NCBI GenBank assembly: GCA_001179505.1
Contig: CDMY01000256.1
Coordinates: 38,566-102,565 of the forward strand
Source of the DNA: Vitrella brassicaformis
Taxonomy: Eukaryota > Sar > Vitrellaceae
DNA: 64,000 nt
Direction: 5' to 3'
The notes beneath the pieces were generated by a model. The model was not told the origin of the DNA, searched no databases, and was given only the letters and a program-made list of their open reading frames with translations. A program made the position numbers and the translations under genes. Positions 1 through 11,233 of the stretch are shown here, piece after piece (within the stretch, counting starts at the first letter, position 1; each line of letters starts with the position of its first letter).

Positions 1-950
1 CGCAGCACAAAGTACTTCTCGAAGTCGCGCCGCTCGATGAAGCCGTCCTGGTTGGAATCAATGTCCCAGAAGACGTCCTCGATGACCGTGTCGCGGCTGC
101 CCTTGACGCTGGCCAGTGCCGGTTTGATGACCCGCCTTTGGTCTCGGTCCTTCTGCACCTTCCTGCGGTACCTGCTGAGCTTCTGGATGCCCGTGGCGTT
201 AGCCTCGTCCTCCTCGTCGAGGACCATCAACTCGCCCTCCGGCCGGCCCCGCTGACACGCCGCGCCTCGCGAATGAAGGGGCCGCAGAGGATCCACCCTG
301 GCGCATTCGGTGAGGAGAAGACGCACGCGAGGCCGGCCATGTGCGTGGCGGAAAGGGTGCAGGGGAGCGACCCCAGGAGGGTCACGAAGTCGGTGCGCGA
401 GATGACGCCCTCTCCCTGCGTGTCGAGCTGCTGGATGAGGGAGCCCAGGCCGATGCGGTGGCTGCGGACGGTCACGGCGATGATCTGAGGGCTGTCAGGG
501 CCGCACCCACTCGGCTCCCGCCATCCACACGCGCCTGGCGCGACAGCCTTTCTGGATGTGCCGCATCGAGACACCCTCTTCCTGGCGCCAGGGCGGTCAG
601 CAGCGCACTCGACTGGTGCAGCCGATGCCGCTGCAGCAACGAGGAGGGGGGGGTCCTCTCCCTCCTTGCCGAGCTCCTCGAGGACGCTCTCGTGTGCCGT
701 GTGGCCGCCCTCGATTACCATCTGCGTCAGCTCGTCACCGATGGCCAGCGGGATGAGCCATTTGTTCACGAAGGCGCGTGGCAAGGCGGGAGGGGGCGCG
801 CCGGCGCCCTGCCTGACTGGCCAGGCCCATCTGTTGGCCTGGTCGCTGGCGGCTTCTGCGTCGGGTGGCGGGGGCATGAGGGCCTCCTTGAGAGCCGTGT
901 CGACTGCGATGTGCAGGTCAGTGAGGGCTCGGGTGACCTTCCGCGCCTCC
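1..950 (-). CDS. EF-hand protein, partial at window edge, frame uncertain
   Basis: Minus-strand coding signal that runs off the left edge. The part nearest the edge (about 240 to 1) contains a textbook EF-hand loop, D-S-N-Q-D-G-F-I-E-R-R-D, followed by F-E-K-Y-F. A second, weaker loop near 400-460 reads D-T-Q-G-E-G-V-I-S-R-T-D followed by F-V-T-L-L. EF-hands bind calcium, so a calcium-responsive role is likely, but no catalytic domain is visible in the window. The two segments are in different frames around 227-250 and I could not find a convincing intron between them; upstream, the frame opens at about 980 where the neighbouring gene stops. A frameshift, an unrecognised intron or a decaying gene are all possible. 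The start is not defined. Confidence 0.45.
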
Positions 951-978
951 TCTTGCGAGGGCCAGTCGCGCAGACGCG

Positions 979-1598
979 TCAAGCGAAGCTCATGGCGCTC
1001 GTGAGGTCACTCAGCCTGCACACAGCGACACCCAGGCACTCAATCGACACTGACAGCCGTGTTTCAGATCTCTCACTCTCACTCTCACTCACCGTCTGAA
1101 GTCGAAGTAGAGCTGCTGGTCGGCAGCCGCCCTGCTGCTGTCCTTGCCGCCCTCGGGCGCCATCCACTCGAGATCGCCGCCCTCCACGCCCCGCACCAGT
1201 CTGTCGAGCTGCTCACCCACCTCTACAGCACCGTCCGCGTCGCCACGAGCCAGCGAATACGACACGTCACTCATTGCAGACGATATGGCTCCCCACAGCG
1301 CGCCATAGGGGGTCGAGAGGAAGTGCCGCACGATACGCGGCAGGGCGCTGAGGGCCTTTTGGTCGAAGGAGGCTGGCACTGGGGAGGCGATGGCACGTGT
1401 GGCGGCGGTGTTGGCCTCGTTGTCAGCCGGTGGCAGGTGGGTATGGGTGTGGGTGTGGGTGTACTGCTGCTGGTGCTGCAGCTGCTGGATCTGGCTGCCC
1501 ATCATCTCGATCTGCCGCGCCATGGTCTCCCTCTCGGCCAGTGCCGCCTTGAGCTGCCGCTGGAGCTCTCCCTCCCCTCTCCCTCCCGGCCTCATCAA
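979..1598 (-). CDS. Small coiled-coil/His-Thr repeat protein
   Basis: Two-exon minus-strand reading frame. The first exon (about 1598-1097) encodes a charged helical stretch (E-L-Q-R-Q-L-K-A-A-L-A-E-R-E), a Gln-rich segment and a Thr-His repeat, then an amphipathic region ending D-F-R-R. A GTGAGT donor and a TGTGCAG acceptor lead to a short last exon with an early stop at 979. All AG acceptors in that exon lie a multiple of three apart, so none avoids the stop. No family recognised. It could be the 5' part of the EF-hand gene that follows downstream if a base is missing near 980. Confidence 0.35.
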
Positions 1599-1702
1599 CC
1601 GCCGCCATCCGCTGCTCCTGCCCCATCTGTGAGCCGCCTACGACGGGATGGCGACGGCTTCTGGCGTCGGGTCTTCTAAACACCAGGCATTGACATGCGG
1701 GA

Positions 1703-4496
1703 CTATGATGTTGGCTCGGTTGGCGAGCCGGAGGGTGATGCAGGTGGCGGAGCGGGTGAGCCGGAGGGTGACGATGATCCGTCGGTGTCGGTCGTCGGTG
1801 GCGTCCTCTCGGCAAGCACCTTGCGCACGGCTGAGTGAGGCACATGAATCCACACAGAGACAGTGAGCAGGTTGGTGGTGGTCCAGTGTGTGTGGTGTGG
1901 TGTGGTGTTTGCCGCTCCATCTCTGTACCTGCAAGGGTCTTCGCGCAGTAGTCGCGTGCCGCCTGCTCCAGGCGGTCTGCCGTCTTGCTCTGCCCGAACA
2001 CCGCCACCTTCATGAACAACTCCAAGGCGGGCATCGTCACGCCTGACAGACGGCACTCTCCTTTGGCCGCGTCGTAGGCCTTCTTCGTGGTCGCCCTGTA
2101 GGCCGTCTCCACCTCCTCTGCCGTGACGCTCTTGGCCCCGCACTTCCTGAAGAGTGCCGTGATGTCGGTCTCGGCCTGCCGCAGCAAGTCGTTCACCCCG
2201 GCAGTGACGGGCAGCGCCAGCAGCAGGACCATCCACGCCGCACACAAGTAGTCGTAGGCGACGGTGGTGGTGGGGAAGGGCGGCAGAGCGTCTCCCTCGC
2301 GGTGCAGGATGGTCTTCATGTGGGCGAGACTCACCAGGGGCGACGGGGGGACAGTGGTCACGGGAGGAGCCTCACGCGTGGTGGTTGTTGGGAATGGGGC
2401 AGACAGGAAGCCGGCGCTCTCCATGTCGATCATGGCCACCTCGCCGTTGCGGCCTCGCAGCAAGATGTTCTTCCAGTGCATGTCGTTGTGGCTCAGGCCA
2501 CGAGCATGCAGGGCCAGCATCTGCTCGATGGTGTTGACGGCGATGATGGCGTCGAGCAGCTGGTCGCGTCGAGAGGGGTTGCTGACATGCTGGTAGACCG
2601 AGATGGCTGCAATCAATTAGCAAAATACACCCACAGACACATCAGTCAGATGTGGACGTGTTCTTCCTTCCTCTCTCTCCCTGCGTGCCTGTGCCATACG
2701 TACCATCGCCTATCTTCTCCATGATGAGGCAGATGCCATCACCGGCCGTCTCGACAGTCGCCTCTATCTGCCCGTCCTCACCCTCACCCTCACCCGTCAC
2801 CACGACTATCTTGGGCCGTAGCCGGGGTGCGTCCGCGACCACACCCAGCACAGCTGGCGCCAACAGCAGGCTCCCGTCGCGTGTGAGCGCCCCACTGTCC
2901 CGGTCGAGCCGCAGCTGCGGTGGTGTTTGCCGCGTCGCGGAGCCGGTCGGCTTCCCACCTCAGCCGCTTGACGAGGTCGACCACCTTCTGCCGCTCCTCC
3001 TCCCCCACCCTCGTCAGGACTTGATCCGCCTCACTCGAGACGAACTTGGCCACGGCCTCCCGCTGCTCGGCTCGGCCCCCTTCGCTGCTCACCAGCAGGC
3101 CCGCGAAGACCTCGAAATCACCCCTGCCCTCGCCCATCTTCCTGGTCGGCTCGAAGGCCATCTCTGCCGTCAGCTGCACATGTGTGCTGCTGTCGTCGTC
3201 AGTGGGCGACGTTGGCACTGGCGGAGGCGATGGTGGGGGTGATGGTGGGGGTGATGGTGGGGGGATGGGGAGCTCCGCTGATGGCTGCACGTTGTGGCCT
3301 CCGACTAGAGGGCTAGAGGGCTGCTCACACAACTCTGAACGGAAAGAAACACAACCAAGAGACAACGATTGGTCAGGTGTTGACTTCCTGCTGGTTTCCA
3401 GTGCATCCACCCCTTGCTGACCACTCTCAACATCTACACAATTGGCAGGGAATGCTCTCCCTCCTTCGGCGGCTCTCTCGGCTGTCTTGCCCTCTTCTGC
3501 CCTCTCCCCGGCGTCTGCACTTGTCACTTCTCCCTCCTCTGCCTCTGCGTCACTGTGTTGTTGTGCGGCGGTGGCGCTGCTGTGTGGCTGGGCGGGGAGT
3601 GCGAAGGCCTGGTTGGCTGGGGCTGTTGGTATTGGTGCGGCTGATGGGTGATCGTCGTGAGTCCCTCGGTCGGCGGCCCTCTCCTCACCCTCAACATGCC
3701 CCTCATCCCCCCTCCTCACGTCCTCGTCGGCCCTCTCTCGGTGCTGAGGCTGCTCATCGACGGGCCCGTCCTGGTGCAGGTCCGCTAGCTGCCGGTCCTG
3801 CCGGGTGGGCGACTCATGGCCATCGTTGTTCAGCCCCTGGGGCACATCTGTCGCTTCATTAGCGTGGGGCTCCTGTTCCCTCTCCTCCTCACCCTCCCTC
3901 CCCTCTCCCTCCCTGAAACTCGCCGCAGATTGCAGTGGTGGCATGGCGGTGGGGATGCCTGCAATGTTAGGCCGTGCCGTTGGCCTGTGTGGCTGCGGCG
4001 GCGGCGCTGCTGGGTGTGGGGCGTAGACGGGGGGCGCCATGGCGGCTGCTGGTGGTAGGAAGCCCCACCCAGAGTTGAACGCGGCTGGCGGGACTGCTGC
4101 AGTGGGGATGGGCAGGGGGGGATGCAGCAGGTGCGTCGCGGCCAGCACGGCGTGTGACGGCGCATGGCGGGCATGCGCGTCCATGGGCGCGGTCGCACCC
4201 TCCACGTTCTGCCAGGCCCGAAGGCAAGGCGGAACCGTGAAGGGGTTGACTCGCGACTTGCAAGGCCACGTGTTCCTCGGCAGTTGTGGCGGCTTGCGCG
4301 CAGGCGCCCTGTGGCGCTTTTGAGCGGGTATCCGCTCGAGTGGCCTTCGCGTGGGCACGGTGGGTGGGGGCGGCCACATCATGTAGGGGTGTTGCTGGAG
4401 GTGCTGATGCTGAGGCATGTGCGGCGGAGGGAGGCCGGGTGCCGCTCCTTTGAAAATGAAGTGCTGCTGCTGTTGTTGCACGTGTGATGAAGGCAT
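1703..4496 (-). CDS. APH/protein-kinase-like protein with long Pro-rich N-terminus
   Basis: The C-terminal third carries kinase-fold motifs: L-I-M-E-K-I (hinge region), a catalytic loop S-H-N-D-M-H-W-K-N-I-L-L and a metal-binding strand A-M-I-D-M-E-S-A-G-F. The order H-x-D-x4-N followed by I-D-x-E is closer to aminoglycoside/choline-kinase-like enzymes than to the HRD...DFG of standard protein kinases, so the substrate is open. The N-terminal half is low complexity (Gln, Pro, acidic and PPPSPPPSPPP tracts), probably disordered. Introns: a clear one between about 2706 and 2611 (GTACGT donor, TTGCAG acceptor), one near 2880-2960 needed to change frame, possibly one at about 3320-3390 that is a multiple of three, and one after the Ala at about 1930. 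The C-terminus is a Ser/Pro/Thr tail. Start chosen at the first ATG below a cluster of CTCGCAG promoter-like repeats. Confidence 0.6.
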
Positions 4497-5198
4497 CAGG
4501 CGTGGCGCTTGATGTCGGGATAGCGGAAGGGGGTCTCTGGCTTGAACTCGCAGATAAGCTCGCAGCCATGGGCTCGCAGATTGGAAGGAAGCTTCCCGAG
4601 GAAGCTGTACCGCGATTCTAGGCCGCCAACAGATCGCCAGCAGCAGGTCAGTGCATCAATGAATGGATGGATGGATGGATGGATGGATTATCAAGATAGA
4701 CTCACTCGCCGACGTCTGCGTGTCTGCGGTGTTTGCAGGTGTGGATCGGTCATCAGCGAACATCACGGCTCTTGCGGGACATTGCGATACCAGGTGCAAA
4801 AAAGTACGATTTGTTTGAGAGCACCTGGTCGCATGCCCAATGTCCGTCTATATTGCCATTGCTCCTCAGGCCACCCACTCCTGACGCCGAGCAGCAGCTG
4901 TCCAGAGATCGCTATCCCCCTTCTAGCATTCGAGGAGAGAACGAGCATGGAGGTGCTTACCGTCGACAACAATCTCGAGGAGCTCAGACAGCGGGCGAAT
5001 GGGGCGACCTTCAGCGTACGACCACTGCCCGGCCACGGTCTGGCATTCATGTGGCCGCCGCACCCTCGGCGCGGCAGCATGATCGTCGCTGGCCTTGTCT
5101 ATGGTCGCGTGGACCGACAGCCGCATGTCGTTCTTCCCCCACTGCACCACTCGCCGTTCCTTCGGCCTCACGCACCCATTGGCGCCCCGCCGCCTCAT
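4496..5198 (-). CDS. Hypothetical 119-residue protein (doubtful)
   Basis: A possible two-exon ORF: 5198-4961 ends at a good GTAAGC donor in phase 1, and 4617-4496 resumes in matching phase after CCTAG. The predicted protein is basic at the start and ends with a P-F-R-Y-P-D-I-K-R-H-A tail. No family recognised. Its TGA overlaps the ATG of the kinase-like gene by one base (TGATG). Against it, exon 2 covers three CTCGCAG copies that elsewhere in this window mark promoters, so this stretch may instead be the kinase gene's 5' region. Confidence 0.25.
4547..4579 (-). promoter_or_regulatory. Triple CTCGCAG cluster upstream of the kinase-like gene
   Basis: CTCGCAG occurs at 4547, 4559 and 4573; the middle copy is the full octamer AGCTCGCA (4557-4564). 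The cluster lies 50-80 bp upstream of the kinase-like ATG at 4496, the same distance as the octamer at several other genes here. Confidence 0.4.
4664..4689. repeat. (TGGA)n tetranucleotide tract
   Basis: Uninterrupted ATGGATGGATGG-type repeat. The same tetranucleotide recurs in introns and spacers at about 6741, 10067, 22553, 25927, 42535 and (as ATCC) 62642, so it is a genome-wide simple repeat rather than a local feature. Confidence 0.8.
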
Positions 5199-6211
5199 GC
5201 CGGGCCACGGACGAGTGACGGCAGAGCCATGCGGCCTCCCATGATGCGTTTGTTGGGATGGACAGTGGGCCAAGAGAGAGGAGGGTCCGACGGCAGAGTG
5301 GAGACAAGGGACAGAGGGGACTGATTGGGAATAACGGGCGGTCCGAATTAGCGGCGTCGGTGATATCTGGCGATCCTGCGCCTCGCCCGCTTCTCATCCT
5401 GCAGTCGTCTGGTGGTCGACCTCGCACTCGGTGGGGCAAGAAGTGCACACGCACGCGGCATCCCATCCCGCTCCCCATCCTATTGTGTCTGCCTGTGTGC
5501 CACAGCCCCTCAGGCTTGACCAGCTAGTTCATGTTTCTTGGTGCTGCCGCGCCTGATCCCTGGCCACGACAGCGATAACGCCATCAGCAACGGATGAGCG
5601 ATGTGGGGGGAGAGTTTTCTTCTCGTCCCTCGTATGTTTGGCTGGGTAAAGGAATATGGATTCTGCGTGAGCTTGTTTGTCTTGTGGTGTATACGGCTGT
5701 GCGGTACTGGGCTACCTGAATCATGTCGTCTGAAAGTGAAATCAACATTCATTTGCATCGATCTCCCTTCCAGACGAGTCAACGCCTCCATTCACCACAC
5801 ATGCATACATACACTCACGCGGGAGGGAGGGGACCGGTTGGAACCTTCGCTTGTCTTTCTTTGTGCTGTCTATCTGTCTGTCTGTCTGTCTGTCTTGTGT
5901 TCTTGTCTACAACGTGTGTCGAAAATGCGTCGAGGGACATGACATGATGGGTGTAGGGTGAAGTGATTGACTCGTCGAGGGCTGACAGTCACTGTGACGC
6001 TCAGATGACGATGGTCAAGAGGTGAATAGTGAAGACACTGCAGAGAAGCTGGATGAACGAATGAACGAAATGTTTGTGTGTGTGTGTATACACATGATCG
6101 ATGTGTACACATGTCTTTGTTCGTCCGTCATTGCAGATTGCTTAAGACCCCTCACTGCGGGTCATTGCTGTTTGTCTGGGTTGCAATTGCAAGAAGCAGG
6201 ACGCCTCTGAG
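5199..6211. other. Intergenic stretch without a recognisable gene
   Basis: About 1 kb between the leftward cluster and cathepsin C. It holds a (CTGT)n tract near 5870-5895 and a TG-rich stretch with TATACACA/TGTGTACA complementarity around 6077-6113. I see no coding signal in either strand and no AGCTCGCA octamer. Confidence 0.6.
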
Positions 6212-8910
6212 ATGACCATGAAGGGCCTGCTGTTGGCTCTCATCGTCCTCTTGGCTGTGATTCGCAACGTCAGATCTGACTTGCCTGTCCACTGCCTAAC
6301 CAGCGACGTTGCTGGTCTCTGGCGGTTCTGCCTTGACAGAGACAGAGACGTCCAGCTGCCTCGCTGTGGGAGCGACGTGAGTGAATGACTGAGAGGATTC
6401 ACCAATGAGAGAGACACAATGCCGCATCTCTCTGTGTGCAGACTCCCAACACCAATCTGGGCAATCTGCGCCTGTCGGTGAGTCAACATATGAATGAGAG
6501 GACCAGAGACATGCACTTGCTAGCCTATTTTCTCCTCTGTGTGTGTGCAGAATCACTCGTCGTGGCTCGAGGCGAACCGTGGCGGCGTGGGTGAGTGCGT
6601 CACTGTACACCTGACAACAGACGAGGCGGCTGACGGAACGAGCGGCCGTGAGGACTGGAAGCGGCTGGTGGTGAGGGATGGCGACAAGACGAGCGGTGAC
6701 ATCGGCAGATGGACAATGGTCTACGACGAGGTCAGCCGAATGAATGGATGAATGGATGGATGGATGGTCATCAATCTCATGTCTCCGTGGATGTCGTTTA
6801 TCAGGGTTTTGAGGTGCGTCTCGACAATGGCCGAGTGCTGTTCGCCTTCAGCCACTATGCACCCACGTCTGAAGCCAACTGCCCTCCGCCGCACAACGGA
6901 CAAGGTACTTAACCAGCCAACCAGCCAGTTGGCCGTTGACACACACGTGCATCTCCCATGTGTGTGTTTCCATCTCACAGGTGAAGACAATCACGGCAGA
7001 AGTCAGTGCTACGTCTCCCAATGTCACAGGACACAGGTCACACATGCAACACGAGCACACCCACCCACACACAAACACGACTAGTGTGTGTTGTGTTATT
7101 GCACAGATCGGCTGGCACAGTGACGCGTCTGAGTATGGCTGCTTCGTCGGGTCCAAGCTCAGCAGCCGCACTCCCCGCCCACCTCGCACCACAAACTATG
7201 TGCGCCACATCGCCCCCTCAGCCGACAGCACACAACCAGACAGTGAGGGCGACGCCAACACGCCCACAACAACAACGACAGCACTCGACACCGGCGTGTG
7301 TGCCTCCCGCCGGCCCATGTTCGTGAGGTACCACCACCACCCGCCCAGTGACGACGTCATCCCGTCCTCGTCTGCCGTGCGGTTCGCCGGCAAACCCGGC
7401 CGCCGACCCACCATTGGCTCCGTGCTGCGGCGAAGCGGTGGGGTGTCCTTCCTGCAGTCACGTGCGCTCTTTGCCAGCAACTTCCCCTGCCCGTCGGCTG
7501 CCACCTCGACACCACCCACGACAGAGACGCGAGGCGGCCAGCACGAGCTGCCGGCGAGTTTCAGCTGGGAGGGCGAGCTCGGCAGGGACGATGTCATCAA
7601 CCAACAAGACTGCGGCAGCTGTTACGCCATCGCATGCGCATACGCCCTACAGAGCCGCTTCCGTATCGAGCTGAGCCGCCGTGGTGTGCGTGACGTGCCG
7701 GTGCAATTGTCTGCCCAGTCAGTGCTGAGCTGTTCGCCATACAACCAAGGCTGCGACGGGGGATACCCATTCCTCGTCGGCAAGGTCAGTCAGTCCCCTT
7801 TGCTCACTGACATCCACTCGCTCATTATTGTTGTTGTGTGTATGTGTCGAGCAGCACGCGTCAGAGGTGTGTCTGCAGGAGGAGAAGTGTCTGGGCTACG
7901 CCGCCACCCACACGAGCGTCGCCTGCCCCACCTCTCACACGCCACTCAGCGACGACTGCCGATCGCTGTGGTTCGCCAAGTCATACTCGTACGTCGGTAA
8001 GCAAGAGAGCAAAGCCGTCCACACATCACACACAGATCGGTGGATGTGGCTCTTTCTTGTTTGTTGAGGTGGGTTCTACGAGCACTCGAGTGAGGATCGC
8101 ATCAAGGCAGAGGTGTTCCACCGCGGCCCAGTCGTGATTGCCATCAACGCGCCAAAGGCCCTCTCTGAGTACCGGCAGACGTCGGCAGTGTTCGACCGGC
8201 CGCCGAGTTTGGCCGAGGACGGCGGCAACTACGGCGTGTGTGACGTCGACAAGAAGGGATGGAATGGATGGCAATACACTGACGTACGCAAAAAGACAAT
8301 GCACACACACACAGACACACTTGTGTGACGACGTGTGTGTATGTGTGTGTGTGTGCTGCTGATAGCATGCTGTTGTGGTTGTTGGCTGGGGGGAGACGAC
8401 TCCAGCAGCACACACCAACAGCAGCAGCTGCCACAAGTGTATGGCACCCACAGCAACACACTGGGTGCTTGTGTGTACTGTGTGTGTCTCTCTGGCGCAT
8501 CCTTTCACACAGATTGGATCGTTCGCAACTCGTGGGGCCCTCAGTGGGGTGACAGCGGTTACTTCAAAATGTGCCGCGGAAAGAACCTCGGTCCGTCCGC
8601 CACACACACACACAACCACACACACACACACACGTGTGTGTGTGTGTGTGTGTGTGTGTGCAGCTGGTGTTGAGTCGCAGGCCGTGGTGATCGATCCCGA
8701 GCTCACCAGAGGCCGCGCCGCACAAAGTACACACACACAGCCGCCTGGTTCACACTCACACCCACACTCACTCTCACTGCATGGGTGTCTCTGTGTTTGT
8801 CAGTTCTTGCTGAGCGTGGTCTGGCCGAGACGAACAGCAGCAGCAGCACAGAGCAGGCCAGAGGCACGACAAGGCAAGTCAGCATCGGCTCGCGCGGGCA
8901 GATCAATTGA
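6212..8910 (+). CDS. Dipeptidyl peptidase I (cathepsin C)
   Basis: Papain-family (C1A) exopeptidase of the secretory/lysosomal route that removes N-terminal dipeptides. Residues 1-22 or so form a signal peptide; the mature protein would begin D-L-P-V-H-C, matching the exclusion-domain start whose N-terminal Asp gives cathepsin C its dipeptidase specificity. The exclusion domain continues through G-R-W-T-M-V-Y-D-E-G-F-E-V. The catalytic domain has N-Q-Q-D-C-G-S-C-Y (active Cys), D-H-A-V-V-V-V-G-W-G (His) and R-N-S-W-G-P-Q-W-G (Asn). Twelve exons: 6212-6376, 6442-6477, 6551-6730, 6805-6904, 6981-7036, 7107-7784, 7855-7996, 8069-8283, 8366-8438, 8513-8590, 8664-8726, 8804-8910. Phases agree throughout and give 630 residues. 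Start could also be the second ATG at 6218. Toxoplasma has several homologues (known). Confidence 0.93.
8600..8663. repeat. Self-complementary (CA)n-(TG)n tract inside a cathepsin C intron
   Basis: Intron 10 is almost entirely CACACA followed directly by a long TGTGTG run ending at the CAG acceptor, so the two halves can pair into one long hairpin. Intron 8 (8284-8365) has the same arrangement with a short spacer. Confidence 0.85.
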
Positions 8911-9215
8911 CCGATCCATACGCTGACGGACTGACTGATCATGAGTGCATGACATACATCCAGAGAGCGGCTGCACCCATGAATGTGTAAGTGATTGATG
9001 AGATGAATGGCCATCGACACACGCAATACTAGCTAATGAATAGGGCGGGTGTCGCTGTAGATACTTGTGTCTCGCGTGTTTCAGTGGCCATTCAACCATA
9101 TTTGTGTCTCTTGCCCGCCCGTTCCATTCGCACCCCAACCGTTCACACTCGGCCCTCCCCCACTCCCTCCCTCACTCGATGGATCCCTTCCCCACTCGCC
9201 GCTCCACCACTCTGC
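8911..9215. other. Convergent spacer
   Basis: Space between the 3' ends of cathepsin C and the leftward gene. No coding or RNA signal seen. Confidence 0.5.
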
Positions 9216-10551
9216 TCACAGTTCGATTTCCATACGTCCGCTGCCATCAGCAGCAGCGCCACCCTCCGCCCCACAGGTCACCATCTCGTTCTCGTCGCCC
9301 CAGTCGAAGCTGCCGGCGGCGAGTGCGTCAGCGTATCGCATCTGTGACTCCCAGATCTCTCGTGCGCGGGCCTGCATCACCTGCCACATCTCGTGCGGCA
9401 GGGGGCGGTAGTAGTCGGGATCGACATTCCAGTTGCGCACCAGGGGCTCGTCGCTGAGCCAGGCCTCGCCCATTGGGTCGTCGTCTTGCGAGAGGATGGA
9501 CTCCTTGCGAGAGGATGGACTCCTTGCGGCCGAAGGATGAACCCGAACAGCTGCTCATGAAGGCGGCGGCGCTCGTGGCGGTGCGGCTCTTCTTGCCTGG
9601 GGGCTCGAGCATATCGGCGTCAACACCTGAAGACAACAGGGCGGGCAGACAGCGGGAATGCAGAGAGATCGGGACGGCTGGGTGATGTCTTGCGTGTGTA
9701 CCGTCCTACAGCGACATGGCTCCGTGGTTGCTAGAGCAGATCTTCTTGGTGTCCAAGCCAAAAAACTGAAGGTACACATAGCCGCGATAGGGAGAGAGTT
9801 TTTTGGAGTCTCGCATTTATCTCTCTTTCTGTCTGTCAGTCACCTCTTTATTGAGACGATTGATGCCAAGGCCACACCCCAGCCCATGTGCGTAGGCATG
9901 CACCCCCACTCGCAGGTGGAAGGTGTCGTCTCCCTCCCAGTCGTGTCTCCGCTTCTTCTTGTTGTTCTCGTTGAGCACCACCTGCAGCTCAGCCAGACCA
10001 CACCACACAAACACACACAACAGATACACGTGTGCTCGCAACACACACACACAGACGCTGGCCTGGATGGATGGATGGATGCATGGTCACCTACCTTTGC
10101 CGGCTGTCTTTGCGTTGACGTGTCTTTTCGTGGGGTCGTCTTTGCGGAACGAGCAGCTGGTAAACCTCATGATGTCCCTGACCTTCTCGCGGTACTGATG
10201 CGCCTTGTGCAGGACGCCCCTCACCTCCTCGAGCAGCGGCAGCTCGACGTACACCGCCAGGGCCGTGCCCTCATGCCAGTCGTGCTCGGGGCCTGTTGCC
10301 GGCCCCTTCATGCCTCCCGCTGGGTGCTCCGCGGTATTATTCTCCCCGCCGATCTTCTTGTTGCATCGCGTGTCGAAGATCTTGGTCAGCTCGATGAAGT
10401 GAGCCGGATCGAATCTGTCGAAGAGGCGACCCTTGTACACGCAGTTCTTGTCCTTGTCATAGCGGCGCTCCTCGAACAAACGCGACTCGTTGTCAGGGAA
10501 TATGTATGACTTGCCGTCTTTGGGGGAATCGAAACGGTCATCGTGTGTCAT
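9216..10551 (-). pseudogene. Probable decaying gene of unknown function
   Basis: Exons on the minus strand encode a charged soluble protein. The first runs 10551-10095, rich in D, K and R, and ends at a GTAGGT donor. Next comes a segment ending near 9842 (with V-V-L-N-E-N-N-K-K-K-R-R and H-A-Y-A-H-G-L-G-C-G-L-G-I-N), then a short one (F-F-G-L-D-T-K-K) and a C-terminal part ending near 9216 (R-N-W-N-V-D-P-D-Y-Y-R-P-L-P-H-E-M-W). No domain recognised. A perfect 19-bp tandem duplication at 9486-9523 shifts the frame inside the last part; without one copy it reads straight through. The short exon meets TAG after S-L, and exon phases do not join cleanly. The ATG at 10551 is preceded by an in-frame TAA and lies 20 bp from the retrotransposon. 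Assembly error is the alternative. Confidence 0.5.
9486..9523. repeat. Perfect 19-bp tandem duplication in coding sequence
   Basis: Unit TTGCGAGAGGATGGACTCC is present twice with no mismatch (9486-9504 and 9505-9523). Nineteen is not a multiple of three, so the second copy breaks the frame of the leftward gene. Confidence 0.9.
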
Positions 10552-10571
10552 ACGTTAACTCATAGCGCAAC

Positions 10572-11233
10572 TGATATCGGCCCGGGGGTTGCTTGGGGGT
10601 TAGAAGACGCTATGAAATAGCGCTTACTCGCTGCTGGTTGACCTGTCGATGAGAGACAATCAAAATTGAGTGACGACAAGCACACGAATCAAGTCGACCT
10701 GATGTCACGTCCAACGCAGGCACCTAGTCAACGGAGATAGGGGTCGATGGNNNNNNNNNNNNNNNNNNNNNNNNNNNNNNNNNNNNNNNNNNNNNNNNNN
10801 NNNNNNNNNNNNNNNNNNNNNNNNNNNNNNNNNNNNNNNNNNNNNNNNNNNNNNNNNNNNNNNNNNNNNNNNNNNNNNNNNNNNNNNNNNNNNNNNNNNN
10901 NNNNNNNNNNNNNNNNNNNNNNNNNNNNNNNNNNNNNNNNNNNNNNNNNNNNNNNNNNNNNNNNNNNNNNNNNNNNNNNNNNNNNNNNNNNNNNNNNNNN
11001 NNNNNNNNNNNNNNNNNNNNNNNNNNNNNNNNNNNNNNNNNNNNNNNNNNTCCATTCCCGTGGGGATGATTCATTCCCGTGGGAATAATAGCCTGGCCGG
11101 CCAGTTATTTTCGTCGGCCAGGACACGATGCTGGCAAGAAATTAGGAGGCCTCCCTCCCTTTTCCAGCGAAGCATCATCCATGCACAGCAGAACCGATAG
11201 ATTCTAAGGCCTCATTTCAGGCCCCCTGCAACA
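10572..11233 (-). repeat. 3' LTR of the retrotransposon (contains the assembly gap)
   Basis: Downstream LTR in element orientation. Bases 10572-10750 and 11051-11233 match the other LTR (18737-18915 and 19356-19538) base for base except one. The 300 N between them stand for 440 bp in the intact copy, so the gap length is a placeholder. Confidence 0.95.
10751..11050. other. Assembly gap (300 N)
   Basis: Run of N lying wholly within the 3' LTR. By comparison with the 5' LTR it should be filled by sequence like 18916-19355. Confidence 0.99.

Noticed and set aside
8300-8660. CRISPR-like array
   Set aside because: Plain CA/TG dinucleotide runs inside introns, with no repeat-spacer pattern, in a eukaryotic genome.
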